From NCBI RefSeq assembly GCF_900167165.1, contig NZ_FUXM01000025.1, positions 1 through 35,352 on the forward strand: a stretch of DNA of 35,352 bases, read 5' to 3'. The translations under genes and the position numbers were made by a program. Under the pieces are notes generated by a model that was given only the letters and a program-made list of their open reading frames with translations, was not told the DNA's origin and ran no database searches. How positions within the stretch are numbered: position 1 is the stretch's first letter; each line of letters begins with the position of its first letter. The stretch is from Carboxydocella sporoproducens DSM 16521 (GTDB lineage: Bacteria > Bacillota > GCA-003054495 > Carboxydocellales > Carboxydocellaceae). Of this stretch, positions 1 through 8,800 are shown piece after piece.

Positions 1-384
1 TATGTAGCCCCTTTTGATGTCAGGCTGCCGGAGGAAGGAGAAACCGAGGAAAACTGCCGCAATGTAGTACAGCCGGACATCAGCGTCATCTGTGACCGTA
101 CCAAACTGGATGATAAAGGCTGTCTGGGGGCTCCGGACTGGATTATTGAGGTGGTTTCCCCCTCCCATACCTCCCATGATTATGTGCGCAAGTTGAATCT
201 TTATGAACGATTCGGAGTTCGTGAGTACTGGATCGTCAACCCTGATTCCCGCCATATCCTGGTGTATCGCCTGGGAGAGCAAGGAGGTTATGGGGCCCCA
301 ATCGTGATCCGGGAAGGGGAAATCGCCCAACCTGGCTTGTTCCCGGAATTGAGCATTGATACCCGGGAACTGTTTGCGGATTAA
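1..384 (+). CDS. Uma2-family (DUF820) putative nuclease, 3' part
   Basis: The reading frame is open from the first base, so the N-terminus lies outside the window; 127 residues are visible. It carries the hallmarks of the Uma2/DUF820 family, a PD-(D/E)XK-fold group: a PDISV segment near codon 26, then IIEVVSPS, then DYVRK-NLYERFGVREYWIVNP. The Asp, Glu and Lys of these three segments are the expected metal and catalytic positions. Uma2 proteins are common in cyanobacteria and thermophilic Firmicutes; their biological role is not established, and nuclease activity is inferred from the fold. The gene ends just before a hairpin terminator and is probably monocistronic at this end. Confidence 0.85.
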   Translation, partial: YVAPFDVRLPEEGETEENCRNVVQPDISVICDRTKLDDKGCLGAPDWIIEVVSPSHTSHDYVRKLNLYERFGVREYWIVNPDSRHILVYRLGEQGGYGAPIVIREGEIAQPGLFPELSIDTRELFAD

Positions 385-422
385 TTCAGAAAAAACAATT
401 GCTAAGAAGGAAATACCACGGG

Positions 423-465
423 GAGCGAAAAGGTTTAAGGCAGTTGCCTCCTTTCGCTTTTTTTT
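423..465 (+). terminator. Rho-independent terminator after the Uma2 gene
   Basis: An AGCGAAAAGG arm (from 424) pairs with CCTTTCGCT (450-458) with one bulged A, followed by a run of T. It separates the Uma2-type gene from the TPR gene. Confidence 0.7.
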
Positions 466-505
466 ATATTATACCAGATATAAGGAATAAATAAGGAGCA
501 GTAAG

Positions 506-1675
506 ATGAAACTGGATGAGCTATTTATCGAAAAGGTTATGAAGAAAGTAAATAATTATTTATTACGGTATGAACCGGAAAAAGCCTTGCGTTTACTGGA
601 CCGTGAGCTAAAAAAACATCCTCAGGCCTGGCCGCTGGCAATGAAGAAGGCAATTATTCTTTTCGAGGAGGGGGAAATGGCAGAGGCTGAACAGCTGTTG
701 CTTACAACCAGGGAGCAGTATCCCGAATTGCCGGTGGTCTATTTCTGGCTGGCGCGCCTGGCGCTGGAACAGATGCAACTGGAAAAGGCTCTGCAGTACT
801 GTCAGACCTTGCTGGAGCTGGAACCTTTTGATGCGGTCAACTATGTACTGCGGGCAGAGGTTTACGAACTGCTAGAGCGAAACCAGGAGGCGGAAGGGGA
901 TTATACTAAGGCGTTGGAGCTAGAGGAAAAGACTGACCTCTACTACCGACGCAGTTATGTCCGTTTCTTGCAAAAAGATTTTGAGGGAGCTCTGGCTGAC
1001 CTGGAAGAGGCCCGGCAGGCAGCCCTGACTGATGAAGAAAAAAGCCGGGTGGAATTTGGTACGGGTGTGGTTCTGGCGGGAATGGGCCACTATGATGCGG
1101 CAGAACGGGCCTTCAACCTGGCCCTGGAGCTTTACCCCGATTATTTTGCCGCCCATGAGCAACGGGCTTTTTGCCGGCTGGAACTGGAAGACTGGGAGGG
1201 GGCACTGGAGGATAGTGAATGGCTGCTGGCAAGAAGGCCGGATGAGGACCGTTTCTGGTGGTTGAAAGGCCTGGCGTTATACCGGCTGGGACGAGTGGAG
1301 GATGCTTTGCTGGCTGCGGAAAATTATCTGCAGCAACATCCGGAGGATCCGGCGGCCTATTTCAACTTGGGCCTGATGTACGAAGAGCTGGGAGAACTGA
1401 AACAGGCAACAGAATTTTACTCCCTGGCCCTTGAGCTGGACCCTGGCTATGCTGAGGCCTATTTGCGCCGGGCCTGGAGTAATTATCAGCAGCTGGAACT
1501 GGAGAAAGCCCGAACAGATTTGCTCTGGTGGGTTTATACTGCTTTTTCCGATAGTGACCTTACCACCATGCGGGCGAGGCTGGCAGAGGCCCCTGGTTTT
1601 GATGAAGAGTTTCTGAACTCAGTGAGTGAACAGCTGGAAATGGGGCCGCCACAGGATAAAAGCTTTTTATGCTGA
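506..1675 (+). CDS. Tetratricopeptide repeat protein
   Basis: The product is 389 residues, starting at an ATG 7 nt after an AAGGAG ribosome-binding site (493-498). It is almost wholly made of TPR helix pairs; typical repeats start near residues 37, 71, 105, 139, 190, 224, 258 and 291 with the W/Y-LG/A-Y-A-F-P pattern (for example PAAYFNLGLMYEELGELKQA). No signal peptide or membrane segment is visible, so it is probably a cytoplasmic protein-protein interaction scaffold. Partner and pathway cannot be told from the sequence. Its last codons run into the start of the similarity to the SLH/lipase gene upstream region (from about 1665), so the natural C-terminus may have been altered by the rearrangement that left the remnant there. 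Confidence 0.85.
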   Translation: MKLDELFIEKVMKKVNNYLLRYEPEKALRLLDRELKKHPQAWPLAMKKAIILFEEGEMAEAEQLLLTTREQYPELPVVYFWLARLALEQMQLEKALQYCQTLLELEPFDAVNYVLRAEVYELLERNQEAEGDYTKALELEEKTDLYYRRSYVRFLQKDFEGALADLEEARQAALTDEEKSRVEFGTGVVLAGMGHYDAAERAFNLALELYPDYFAAHEQRAFCRLELEDWEGALEDSEWLLARRPDEDRFWWLKGLALYRLGRVEDALLAAENYLQQHPEDPAAYFNLGLMYEELGELKQATEFYSLALELDPGYAEAYLRRAWSNYQQLELEKARTDLLWWVYTAFSDSDLTTMRARLAEAPGFDEEFLNSVSEQLEMGPPQDKSFLC

Positions 1676-1956
1676 TGGCGAAATTTGCTGCAATTTTTGG
1701 CAAGGATATCCTGCAACGGTGTCGAATACCCCTGGTGTACAGAGTTAAAACTTTGGAGGCCGATTTGGCCCTGGCAGCGGCAGGAGGTCTCAACAATCCG
1801 TTGCTGGCGCGCTATCGACGCTATATAGTCGAACATGCCTTATTTTCCGGGCGGCCAGTACTGGGGCTGATCACCCTGGGTACTCCGCCCTCGCCCCCCT
1901 TGCTACTCCAACTCAATGTTTTCTTCTCTGCTGGCAATAAATTGGCCAGTTGGTAA
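1675..1956 (+). pseudogene. Decayed fragment of an SLH/VWA/lipase gene and its leader
   Basis: This stretch can be read as a 95-codon frame from 1669 but is a mosaic of pieces of the intact gene at 17075-19876. Bases 1675-1728 match 16972-17025 (44 of 54 identical by hand alignment), the untranslated leader of that gene. Codons around 1755-1812 encode LEADLALAAAGG, matching LQADLALAAAGG (near 18142). Directly joined codons at 1815-1890 encode YIVEHALFSGRPVLGLITLG, matching YVVEHSLFRGRPVLGLFTLG (near 19430). About 1.2 kb of gene between those parts, the whole 5' coding part and the 3' end are missing. It is therefore a remnant of a paralogous copy in the same orientation, not a functional gene. 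Confidence 0.8.
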
Positions 1957-1978
1957 TGTGAACAAAATCTGATATAAT
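1950..1978 (+). promoter_or_regulatory. Putative sigma-A promoter of cooA
   Basis: TTGGTA (1950-1955) and TATAAT (1973-1978) are separated by exactly 17 bp and lie about 42 bp upstream of the cooA start. No CooA-type palindrome is seen here, so cooA is probably expressed constitutively. Confidence 0.65.
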
Positions 1979-2020
1979 GTCCATAAAGGCCGCCCATGTA
2001 ATACTGAGGGGGGAAGGACT

Positions 2021-2686
2021 ATGCCAACCAGAATGAGGTTAACAGATATTAACTTGTTGGAAGTCCTGAGTTCGCCGGAGTATGCCCGGTACTTGAAAGA
2101 GTTTCGGGAACAACGGTTTTCTAAAAAGGCAATACTTTTTTCGCCGAACGACGAGAAAAATCTGGTGTTTTTGGTGAAATCGGGAAAAATCAGGGTTTAC
2201 CTGGCTTATGAGGATAAAGAATTTACCCTGTCCATTTTGGAGGCGGGTGATATATACAGTACACATACCCGGGCTTTTACCCAGGCAATGGAAGACACAA
2301 CTATACTGGTTACTGATGTCCGTAATTTTAAAAAGATTATTGCCGAGTTTCCTGCTTTTGGTTTAAATATGGTTAATGTGCTGGGGGATTTGCTGAAAAA
2401 CTCAATTACGATAATTAATGGTTTGGTTTTTAAAGACACCCATCTAAGATTGGCGGAATTTTTGGTTCAAGCTGCGAAGGACAGAGGCGTGACGGTAGAA
2501 CAAGGAATCAAGTTAGAGCTGGGCTTAACTACTGAAGAAATTGCTCTGGTTCTGGGGGCTACCCGTCAAACGGTTTCAGTTCTTTTAAATGACCTGAGAA
2601 AATCGGGTATTTTAGAAAAATTGAGTCGGCGAACTATTTTGATTAAAGACTTGAAAAGATTACAGGAAATATCTTCAGGTTTCTAA
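2021..2686 (+). CDS. cooA: CO-sensing transcriptional activator CooA
   Basis: This 221-residue CRP/FNR-family protein closely resembles Carboxydothermus hydrogenoformans CooA-1 as I remember it, including the shared blocks LVFLVKSGKIRVYLAYEDKE, THTRAF and VLGDLLKNS. Residues 1-130 form the cNMP-type fold that holds b-heme. His82 in THTRAF matches the proximal heme ligand, and the other ligand in that family is the N-terminal amine. A long C-helix follows, then a helix-turn-helix with recognition segment GATRQTVSVLLNDLRKSG (about 175-192). Residue 80 is Ser where the homologues carry the Cys used in ferric CooA. It starts at ATG with a GGGGGGAAGG ribosome-binding site. CO binding to the heme would activate binding to the palindromes before cooS1 and cooM. 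Confidence 0.93.
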   Translation: MPTRMRLTDINLLEVLSSPEYARYLKEFREQRFSKKAILFSPNDEKNLVFLVKSGKIRVYLAYEDKEFTLSILEAGDIYSTHTRAFTQAMEDTTILVTDVRNFKKIIAEFPAFGLNMVNVLGDLLKNSITIINGLVFKDTHLRLAEFLVQAAKDRGVTVEQGIKLELGLTTEEIALVLGATRQTVSVLLNDLRKSGILEKLSRRTILIKDLKRLQEISSGF

Positions 2687-2690
2687 TGAG

Positions 2691-2721
2691 GGAGCGAAAA
2701 TGCTATTTCGCTCTTTTTTTT
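2691..2721 (+). terminator. Rho-independent terminator of cooA
   Basis: A perfect 8-bp stem, GAGCGAAA (2692-2699) with TTTCGCTC (2706-2713) and loop ATGCTA, is followed by eight T. It isolates cooA from cooS1. Confidence 0.88.
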
Positions 2722-2731
2722 ATGCAATGTG

Positions 2732-2745
2732 TTGCGATACCGCAA
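2732..2745 (+). repeat. Short inverted repeat upstream of the cooS1 operator
   Basis: TTGCG-ATAC-CGCAA is a perfect 5-bp inverted repeat, centred 43 bp (about four helical turns) upstream of the CooA palindrome. It has no T-run. It may be a second, weaker regulator site, but nothing in the sequence proves a function. Confidence 0.35.
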
Positions 2746-2772
2746 AAAAGCATGGCTGAATTTTTTTGAAAA

Positions 2773-2790
2773 CTGTCGGCTACCCGACAG
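2773..2790 (+). promoter_or_regulatory. CooA operator of cooS1-cooC1
   Basis: CTGTCGG-CTAC-CCGACAG is a perfect 7-bp palindrome. It fits the TGTCG/A-N6-CGACA pattern known for Rhodospirillum rubrum CooA sites and resembles the site at 5708-5723. A weak -10-like TAAAGT (2810-2815) lies about 31 bp downstream of the centre. This gives the class II arrangement, with the activator near -41 and no need for a good -35. The distance from centre to the cooS1 ATG is about 82 bp. A T-run follows, so the same element could also fold in RNA as a back-up terminator. Confidence 0.8.
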
Positions 2791-2863
2791 ATTTTTTTTA
2801 ATTCTTCGCTAAAGTAAAAATAGCATAAATTTTTTGAAAGTTCATTGAAAGGAGGCTAAAAAT

Positions 2864-4813
2864 ATGAGCAAAACTGTTCACAACGTAGAAGAGTTAAGTC
2901 TGGACACCGGGGTTCAGGAAATGTTGCTTAAAGCCCGGGAAGATGGTGTGGAGACTGCTTTTGACCGAAGTGAGGCGATGGGTGCTCGTTGTAAATTTGG
3001 GCTATTAGGGGTTTGTTGTAAACGCTGTCTGGAGGGACCCTGCCGAATTGTTCCCGGAGGCAAGGGACCTCAGGCGGGAGTTTGTGGGGCAACGGCTGAT
3101 GCTATAGTTGCACGGAATTTCTTGACCCTGGTTACTGAGGGAGCGGCTCCCCATATAGAGCATGCCAGAGAGGTAGCATTAACCCTGCTGGAAACTGCTG
3201 AAGGAAAGGCGCCCTATAGTATCAGCAACCCTGATAAACTGCTGGATATTGCCGCCAGGTTAGGTCTGACAGTTGATGGCAGGGAAATTAAGGAGGTAGC
3301 CAGGGAGGTGGCTCTTAAGGCCCTGGAAAACTTCCAGCAGCAATTTGGCGTACTCCCCTGGTTAAAAATCAAGGCTCAACCAAAGACTGTAGAAAGATGG
3401 CAGAGTTTAAATGTTTTGCCTGTTAATGCCCATCTGGAGGTAACTAATGCCGTCAACCGGCAGGCCATGGGATGTGATGCCGATCCGGTTAACCTCCTGT
3501 TAGGTGCAATACGGGTAGCCTTGACTGATGGGTATGCAGGGCTGCACCTGTCTACTGACTTGCAGGACGTCCTGTTTGGTGTCCCGGCTGTGGTCAAGTC
3601 TGAATACCGGCTAGGGGTAATTAAAGAAGATATGGTTAATATTTCCGTGCATGGCCATATACCCATGCTTTCTGAAAAAATAGTGGAATGGGCGGAAAAA
3701 CTGGAAAATGAGGCCAGGGCGGTTGGAGCAAAAGGGATTAATATTTTCGGGGTCTGCTGTACAGGAAATGAAATATTGATGCGCCGGGGTGTGCCTGTGG
3801 CAACCAACTTCTCCAGTCAAGAAATGCCGATTGTTACAGGTGCGGTAGAAGCCATGGTGGTAGATATTCAGTGTATTATGCCCAGCTTACCCAGGGTGGC
3901 AAAATGTTATCATACAGAAATTATTACTACTTTACCCAGTGTTAAAATCCCGGGGGCTACTCATGTAGAATTTACCCCGGAAAATGCTGATGAGGCAGCA
4001 CAAACGATTATTCGCAAAGCCATAGCTAACTTCACCAAACGGGACCCCGCGAAAATAAAAATACCTCAGGATAAAGTAGAGGCTTATGCCGGATTTTCGA
4101 CGGAGCAGATTTTAGAGGCGCTGAAAAAGGTGAACCAGGAAGACCCTCTGCAACCTCTGGTGGAAAACATCAAATCTGGAAACATTCTGGGCGTAGTGGC
4201 CCTGGTAGGTTGTACCAATCCTCGAATCAAGCAGGACTGGGCCAATGTCGAAGTAGCCAAAGAGCTGTTGAAACATAATGTGCTGATTGTAGCAACAGGT
4301 TGTTCGGCCCACTCCCTGGCCAAATTTTCCTTGATGTCACCCCGGGGGCTGGAGTATTGCGGTGAAGGATTACAGCAGGTGTTAAAGGTTATTGGAAAGG
4401 CCAACGGCCTGGAAACTCTGCCGCCCGTTCTGCATATGGGTAGTTGTGTTGATAATTCCCGGGTAGATGACCTGGTAATGACGCTGGCCAACTATCTTGG
4501 AGTTGAAGCAAGGGATCTGCCTGTTGCCGGATCAAGCCCGGAAGTGCAAAGCCCCAAAGCTTTAGCCATTGGCTCCTATTTCCTGGCCCAGGGAATTGAT
4601 GTGCATGTAGGGATTCAGCCTCCCATTGCCGGATCAGAGCTGGTCAGCAATATTTTGATGGGAGACAAAGACCGGCATGCTCTGACTATGGATGGTCTCT
4701 TCGGGGGAAAACTAATCTATGAAGAGGATCCGATCAAGGCCGCACACCTAATTTTAGAGAGAATCATACAAAAACGCAAAGCCTTAGGGTTACCCTGCCC
4801 GGATATAACTTAA
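2864..4813 (+). CDS. cooS: Anaerobic Ni-Fe carbon monoxide dehydrogenase, copy 1
   Basis: This 649-residue catalytic subunit oxidises CO + H2O to CO2 + 2 e- + 2 H+ in the cytoplasm as a homodimer. Cys43 and Cys51 fit the intersubunit D-cluster, and Cys52, 55, 60 and 74 the B-cluster, with the same spacing as C. hydrogenoformans CODH-II (39/47/48/51/56/70). C-cluster ligands are all present: His in VHGH, Cys in GVCCTGNE, DIQCIMP, LVGCTNPR, ATGCSAHS and MGSCVDNSR, plus the Lys in SPKALAIG. The ribosome-binding site AAAGGAGG precedes the ATG. It is followed 19 nt later by its own cooC, and a terminator closes the two-gene unit. It has no dedicated ferredoxin beside it, so its electron acceptor is open: CooF, a free ferredoxin or another route. 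Confidence 0.95.
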   Translation: MSKTVHNVEELSLDTGVQEMLLKAREDGVETAFDRSEAMGARCKFGLLGVCCKRCLEGPCRIVPGGKGPQAGVCGATADAIVARNFLTLVTEGAAPHIEHAREVALTLLETAEGKAPYSISNPDKLLDIAARLGLTVDGREIKEVAREVALKALENFQQQFGVLPWLKIKAQPKTVERWQSLNVLPVNAHLEVTNAVNRQAMGCDADPVNLLLGAIRVALTDGYAGLHLSTDLQDVLFGVPAVVKSEYRLGVIKEDMVNISVHGHIPMLSEKIVEWAEKLENEARAVGAKGINIFGVCCTGNEILMRRGVPVATNFSSQEMPIVTGAVEAMVVDIQCIMPSLPRVAKCYHTEIITTLPSVKIPGATHVEFTPENADEAAQTIIRKAIANFTKRDPAKIKIPQDKVEAYAGFSTEQILEALKKVNQEDPLQPLVENIKSGNILGVVALVGCTNPRIKQDWANVEVAKELLKHNVLIVATGCSAHSLAKFSLMSPRGLEYCGEGLQQVLKVIGKANGLETLPPVLHMGSCVDNSRVDDLVMTLANYLGVEARDLPVAGSSPEVQSPKALAIGSYFLAQGIDVHVGIQPPIAGSELVSNILMGDKDRHALTMDGLFGGKLIYEEDPIKAAHLILERIIQKRKALGLPCPDIT

Positions 4814-4832
4814 ATGTCAGGAGTTGATACCG

Positions 4833-5627
4833 GTGTCTGAAAAAGGGCTTAAAATTGCTATTTCCGGTAAGGGCGGGGTGGGGAAAACCACCCTGTCCGC
4901 CCTCCTCTGTCATATTTTTGCCCGCGAGGAGAAGCGGGTACTGGCTGTGGATGCGGACCCTGATGCTAATTTAGGCACAGCTTTAGGATTTCCGCCAGAG
5001 ATTTTAAAAAATTTGACTGCAATCTCTGAGGATAAAGAGCTAATCAAGGAGCGTACCGGAGCCGAACCGGGCACATCGGGTCAGTTTTTTACCCTTAATC
5101 CCCGGGTTGAGGATATTCCTGAAAAATATATAGTAGAGTATGACGGCATACGGTTAATGCAAATGGGTAAAGTAGCTAAAGGGGGTTCAGGGTGTGCCTG
5201 TCCGGAGAGTGTTTTGCTTAAACATCTTCTACGTCATTTGGTATTAAAGGCTGAGGATACTGTAGTAGTTGATATGGAAGCCGGTTTGGAGCATTTAGGA
5301 CGTGGTACGGCTGCGGGGGTAGATGCTTTTATTGTTGTAGTTGAACCTGGTAAACGAAGTTTCCAGACAGCACAAGCAATAGTAGCTCTGGCTCGGGACC
5401 TGGGAGTCACCAGGGTTTTTGCAGTGGCCAACAAGGTACGTCCGGAAGATGAGGCAATAATTCGGCGAGATTTGGATTTTATGCCGATTTTAGGATTTAT
5501 ACCTTATGACCAGGCAGTAATTGCTGCTGATTTGTCTGGTTTAAGTGTAGTGAAGCAAGCTCCCGAAATCGTAGCAAAAGCATATGAAATTAAAAATCGC
5601 TTGTTGGAAGAGCTGGGAAGAGTGTAA
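4833..5627 (+). CDS. cooC: CODH nickel-insertion ATPase CooC, copy 1
   Basis: This MinD/SIMIBI-type ATPase helps load nickel into the C-cluster of CooS. From a GTG at 4833 it is 264 residues. The deviant Walker A is GKGGVGKTT (residues 12-20), with VDADPDANLG following. The Cys121-Ala-Cys123 pair in GGSGCACPE is the CXC motif that binds Ni/Zn at the dimer interface, and the VVDMEAGLEHLGRGT switch region is conserved. I chose GTG 4833 because AGGAG (4819-4823) lies 9 nt before it; the TTG at 4824 is in frame but touches the ribosome-binding site. It forms an operon with cooS1 and is ended by the hairpin at 5636-5703. Confidence 0.92.
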   Translation: MSEKGLKIAISGKGGVGKTTLSALLCHIFAREEKRVLAVDADPDANLGTALGFPPEILKNLTAISEDKELIKERTGAEPGTSGQFFTLNPRVEDIPEKYIVEYDGIRLMQMGKVAKGGSGCACPESVLLKHLLRHLVLKAEDTVVVDMEAGLEHLGRGTAAGVDAFIVVVEPGKRSFQTAQAIVALARDLGVTRVFAVANKVRPEDEAIIRRDLDFMPILGFIPYDQAVIAADLSGLSVVKQAPEIVAKAYEIKNRLLEELGRV

Positions 5628-5635
5628 CTTTACGC

Positions 5636-5703
5636 GGCCCTAAAGTGCTGATGTAATGGTCGTTAAGAGCCGACCATTCAGACGCCTTTAGAGCCTTTTT
5701 TTC
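5636..5703 (+). terminator. Two-tier terminator after cooC1
   Basis: The inner hairpin is AATGGTCG (5655-5662) with CGACCATT (5671-5678), a perfect 8 bp. An outer stem, CTAAAG (5640-5645) with CTTTAG (5686-5691) extended by GGC/GCC, ends directly at a seven-T run. It separates the cooS1-cooC1 unit from the hydrogenase operon. Confidence 0.78.
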
Positions 5704-5707
5704 TTTG

Positions 5708-5723
5708 TGTCATCTTAGCGACA
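5708..5723 (+). promoter_or_regulatory. CooA operator of the hydrogenase-CODH operon
   Basis: TGTCA-TCTTAG-CGACA matches the classic R. rubrum CooA consensus (TGTCA-N6-CGACA). Its centre lies 32 bp upstream of the -10 candidate TATACT (5745-5750). A transcription start near 5757 would put the activator at about -41.5. Confidence 0.85.
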
Positions 5724-5744
5724 GAAATAATGGGGTGACATTGA

Positions 5745-5750
5745 TATACT
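5745..5750 (+). promoter_or_regulatory. -10 element of the cooMKLXUH operon
   Basis: TATACT matches the sigma-A -10 box at five of six positions. No -35 box stands at the right distance; the CooA site takes its place, as expected for class II activation. The implied start of transcription (about 5757) is downstream of the GTG at 5755, so translation probably starts at 5806. Confidence 0.6.
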
Positions 5751-5805
5751 GAAAGTGAAAAACCACACGATTTTAAGTAAAGGCTTTGGGAAGGAGGCAG
5801 AAGAT

Positions 5806-8800
5806 GTGAATTTTGGTTCTCTATTCAGTGAGTCATCTGTGCTAGCTTTGTTTGGTGCAATCGTTATTCTGGCTGGCGAACTGATTGCGCTGAAGCAGAT
5901 GAAAAACTTAATCCGATTACTGACTATCTCCAGTATTGCAGAAATCGGATATGTTCTGCTGGGACTTGGTCTTGGTACTTATGAAGGTACATCGGGAGCT
6001 CTGTTGCATCTGGAATATCAAATAGTAATGCGGGCATTGGTCTTTGTTGCTGCGGCAGCGCTAATTGCACGAGAACGATCTGACAGTATTGAAAAGCTCA
6101 AGGGTATAGGTAAGGCCATGCCGGTTACAGCAACCTTGTTCGGTTTTGGCCTGTTCTCGGTCATGGGCTTATCACCCTTTAAAGGTTCTATTAGTAAATT
6201 TTTAATAATTTATGCGGCCATTGCAAGCGGTCACTGGTTTTATGCCGCTATCGCCACATTAGGAAGTATCCTTGAGGCAATCTACTTCCTTCTCATCTTT
6301 CAGAAACTGTGTTTCGAGCAACCTGCACAGTCAGGGGCCAGTACAGAAAAAGTTAGAGAAGCTTCCCCGGTTTTGCTGGCAGCTATGCTGGTCCTGAGTG
6401 GGCTCACCGCTTTAATGGGCTTGTTACCGGAGCCTTTCATTCATAGTGTTGAGTATATGACTGCTGTATTATTAGGGAAATCAGCGCAACTACCTGCCTT
6501 TGAATCACCCTGGTCCATTTTGGTGCTCGTTCCCTATGTGGGCGGATTTATTGTTTATCTGGTCGGGCGTTTTTCAGCGGTTTTGCGCAATATCCTGGCG
6601 GTCGCCCTTACCGGTACAACGGTATACTTGACCTGGCAGGGTGGCGATTTTGACAGTCTATCCAGATTTTTCGCCCTGATTATGGCTTTTATTGGCTTCT
6701 TAGTTACGCTTTACTCTATCGGTTATTTTAAGGATAAGCCGCACACAAATCGCTACTTTTTCTTCTTATTTTTAATGATCGGCACTTTGCTTGGTTTGAC
6801 AACCAGCAAGCACCTGGGGAATTTTTACGTCTACTGGGAATTAATGACCTGGACTTCTTACTTTTTGGTTATTCAGGAACAAACTGAAAAGGCGCTGCGG
6901 GCCGGTTTCAAATATTTTATCATGTGTACTTCCGGTGCTTATATTATGCATTTTGCAATTTTAACTTTGCATGTAAAGCTTGGAACCTTCGATATGGCGG
7001 CGATTTCCGCAAACTTACCTGAGTTAACTCCAAGCCTTATGCTTGCAGTTTTGGGAATGTTTATAATCGGTTTTGGTGTCAAAACAGGCCTGGTACCGCT
7101 GCATAGCTGGTTGCCTGATGCTCACCCTGTAGCACCTTCGTCTATTTCAGCACCGATGTCAGGGATTTTGACCAAAACCGGTATTTACGGACTGGTACGT
7201 ATTCTCTTTGTTGTTTTTGGGGCAGGTTTGCTGACTGAGCTGGGCACTACCGGTCAATTTTCTACCATTGGATTTATAATCTCCATGCTTGGGGCCCTGA
7301 CCCTTTTGTACGGTGAAATTATGGCCCTCCGGCAGACCGACATTAAAAAAATGCTGGCTTATTCCACTATGGCCCAGGTGGGCGAGATAGCAGTCACGCT
7401 GGGAATAGGCACTTATTTGAGCCTGGTTGGTGCTCTTTATCACGTTTTGAATCATGCTATTATGAAAAACCTCCTGTTCCTGGCGGTGGGTGCTTTAATT
7501 TATCGCTTGAAGAGTCAGGAAATCTCTAAGTTCAAGGGTATCGGCCGGGTAATGCCGGTAACGTCTTTGTGTTTTAGTATTGGCATTTTAGCTATCATGG
7601 GCTTGCCACCTTTCAACGGCTTTATCAGTAAATTTTTAATGCTTTACGCCAGTGTACAATCCGGCCATCTGGCAGTGGCGGGTTTAATCCTTCTGGGCAG
7701 TATTATTGGCGCTTTTTATTACCTGAAACTGGTTAGGGTTATTTTCTTTGAAAAGTACGAGGGTCCTGCTGTTAAGGAAGCTCCTATTACCATGTTGATT
7801 CCAGTTGGGATCCTAACGGGTTTGACTGTGTTTAATGGCTTGTATCCGCAAGCGGGCCTGGCTTTAGTTAAGCCGGTGGTCGATATGATTGCAGCCAAAG
7901 GACATATGGCTACAACTGCTATACCTGATGTTACCATCGCCTGGCCCCTGATGGCAGTAATTCCGATGGTAGGCGCTCTGGTTACTTACCTTTTAGGCAG
8001 ACGTTCGGCCAGGGTCAGCGGCTGGTTAGCAGTTGCGACAATGGTGGCAACATTGATAACAGTTTTAACTGTCTCTTCTGGTCATGACATTTTTTCCCGG
8101 AGTTTTGCTTTACTTATCGCTTTTATTGGGGTTGTAAATTTATTCTACTCACTGGGTTATATGGTTCACGGACACGCCCAGAATCGCTTTTATGCGTTCT
8201 TCCTTTTAATGATTGGCGGCCTTCTGGGTGTGGCGGTGAGCAAAGACCTCTTCAGTTTCTTTGCTTTCTGGGAAATCATGAGCAGCTGGACTCTGTACTT
8301 TGTGATTATTCATGAGGAAACCAGGGAGGCATTACAAGAAGGATTCAAATACTTTATTTTTAATTATGCTGGAGCCAGTTTGATGTTTTTGGGACTATTA
8401 GTATTAACAGCTAGCACAGGCACCTTTGAGATGAGTGAGCTGGCCGGGCGGTTAAGTGCCTTGCCGACAGGTCTGGTGGCTTTTGGTTTAATCTTGATGT
8501 TGATCGGCTTCGCCATGAAAGCTGCTATGTTACCTTTCCGCATCGATTATCAAATGCATCCACCAACAGCACCAACACCGGTCAGTGGCTATATTTCTTC
8601 TGTGCTGTTAAAAAGTGCGCCTTTTGGGATGGTTAAATTATTTTATGTATTTGGAGGCATTTCTCTTATAAGCAAGTTAGGCCTGGCAGGCGGGATGCCG
8701 AGCCTGATGTATATAGTTGCCTGGGTAAGCGGCTTAACAATCTTAATGGCTGCGGCACTGGCTCTGCTGCAAAGTGGTATGAAACGCCTGCTTATTTATC

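Noticed and set aside
1669-1956. A genuine 95-residue protein gene after the TPR gene
   Set aside because: Its start overlaps the TPR end, its first third is leader DNA of another gene, and the rest joins distant pieces of the SLH/lipase protein; a remnant explains it better.
2773-2800. Reading the cooS1 palindrome plus T-run as simply the cooA terminator
   Set aside because: cooA already has a perfect hairpin terminator at 2691-2721, and the dyad matches the CooA consensus and the site at 5708-5723, which has no T-run. A secondary terminator role remains possible.
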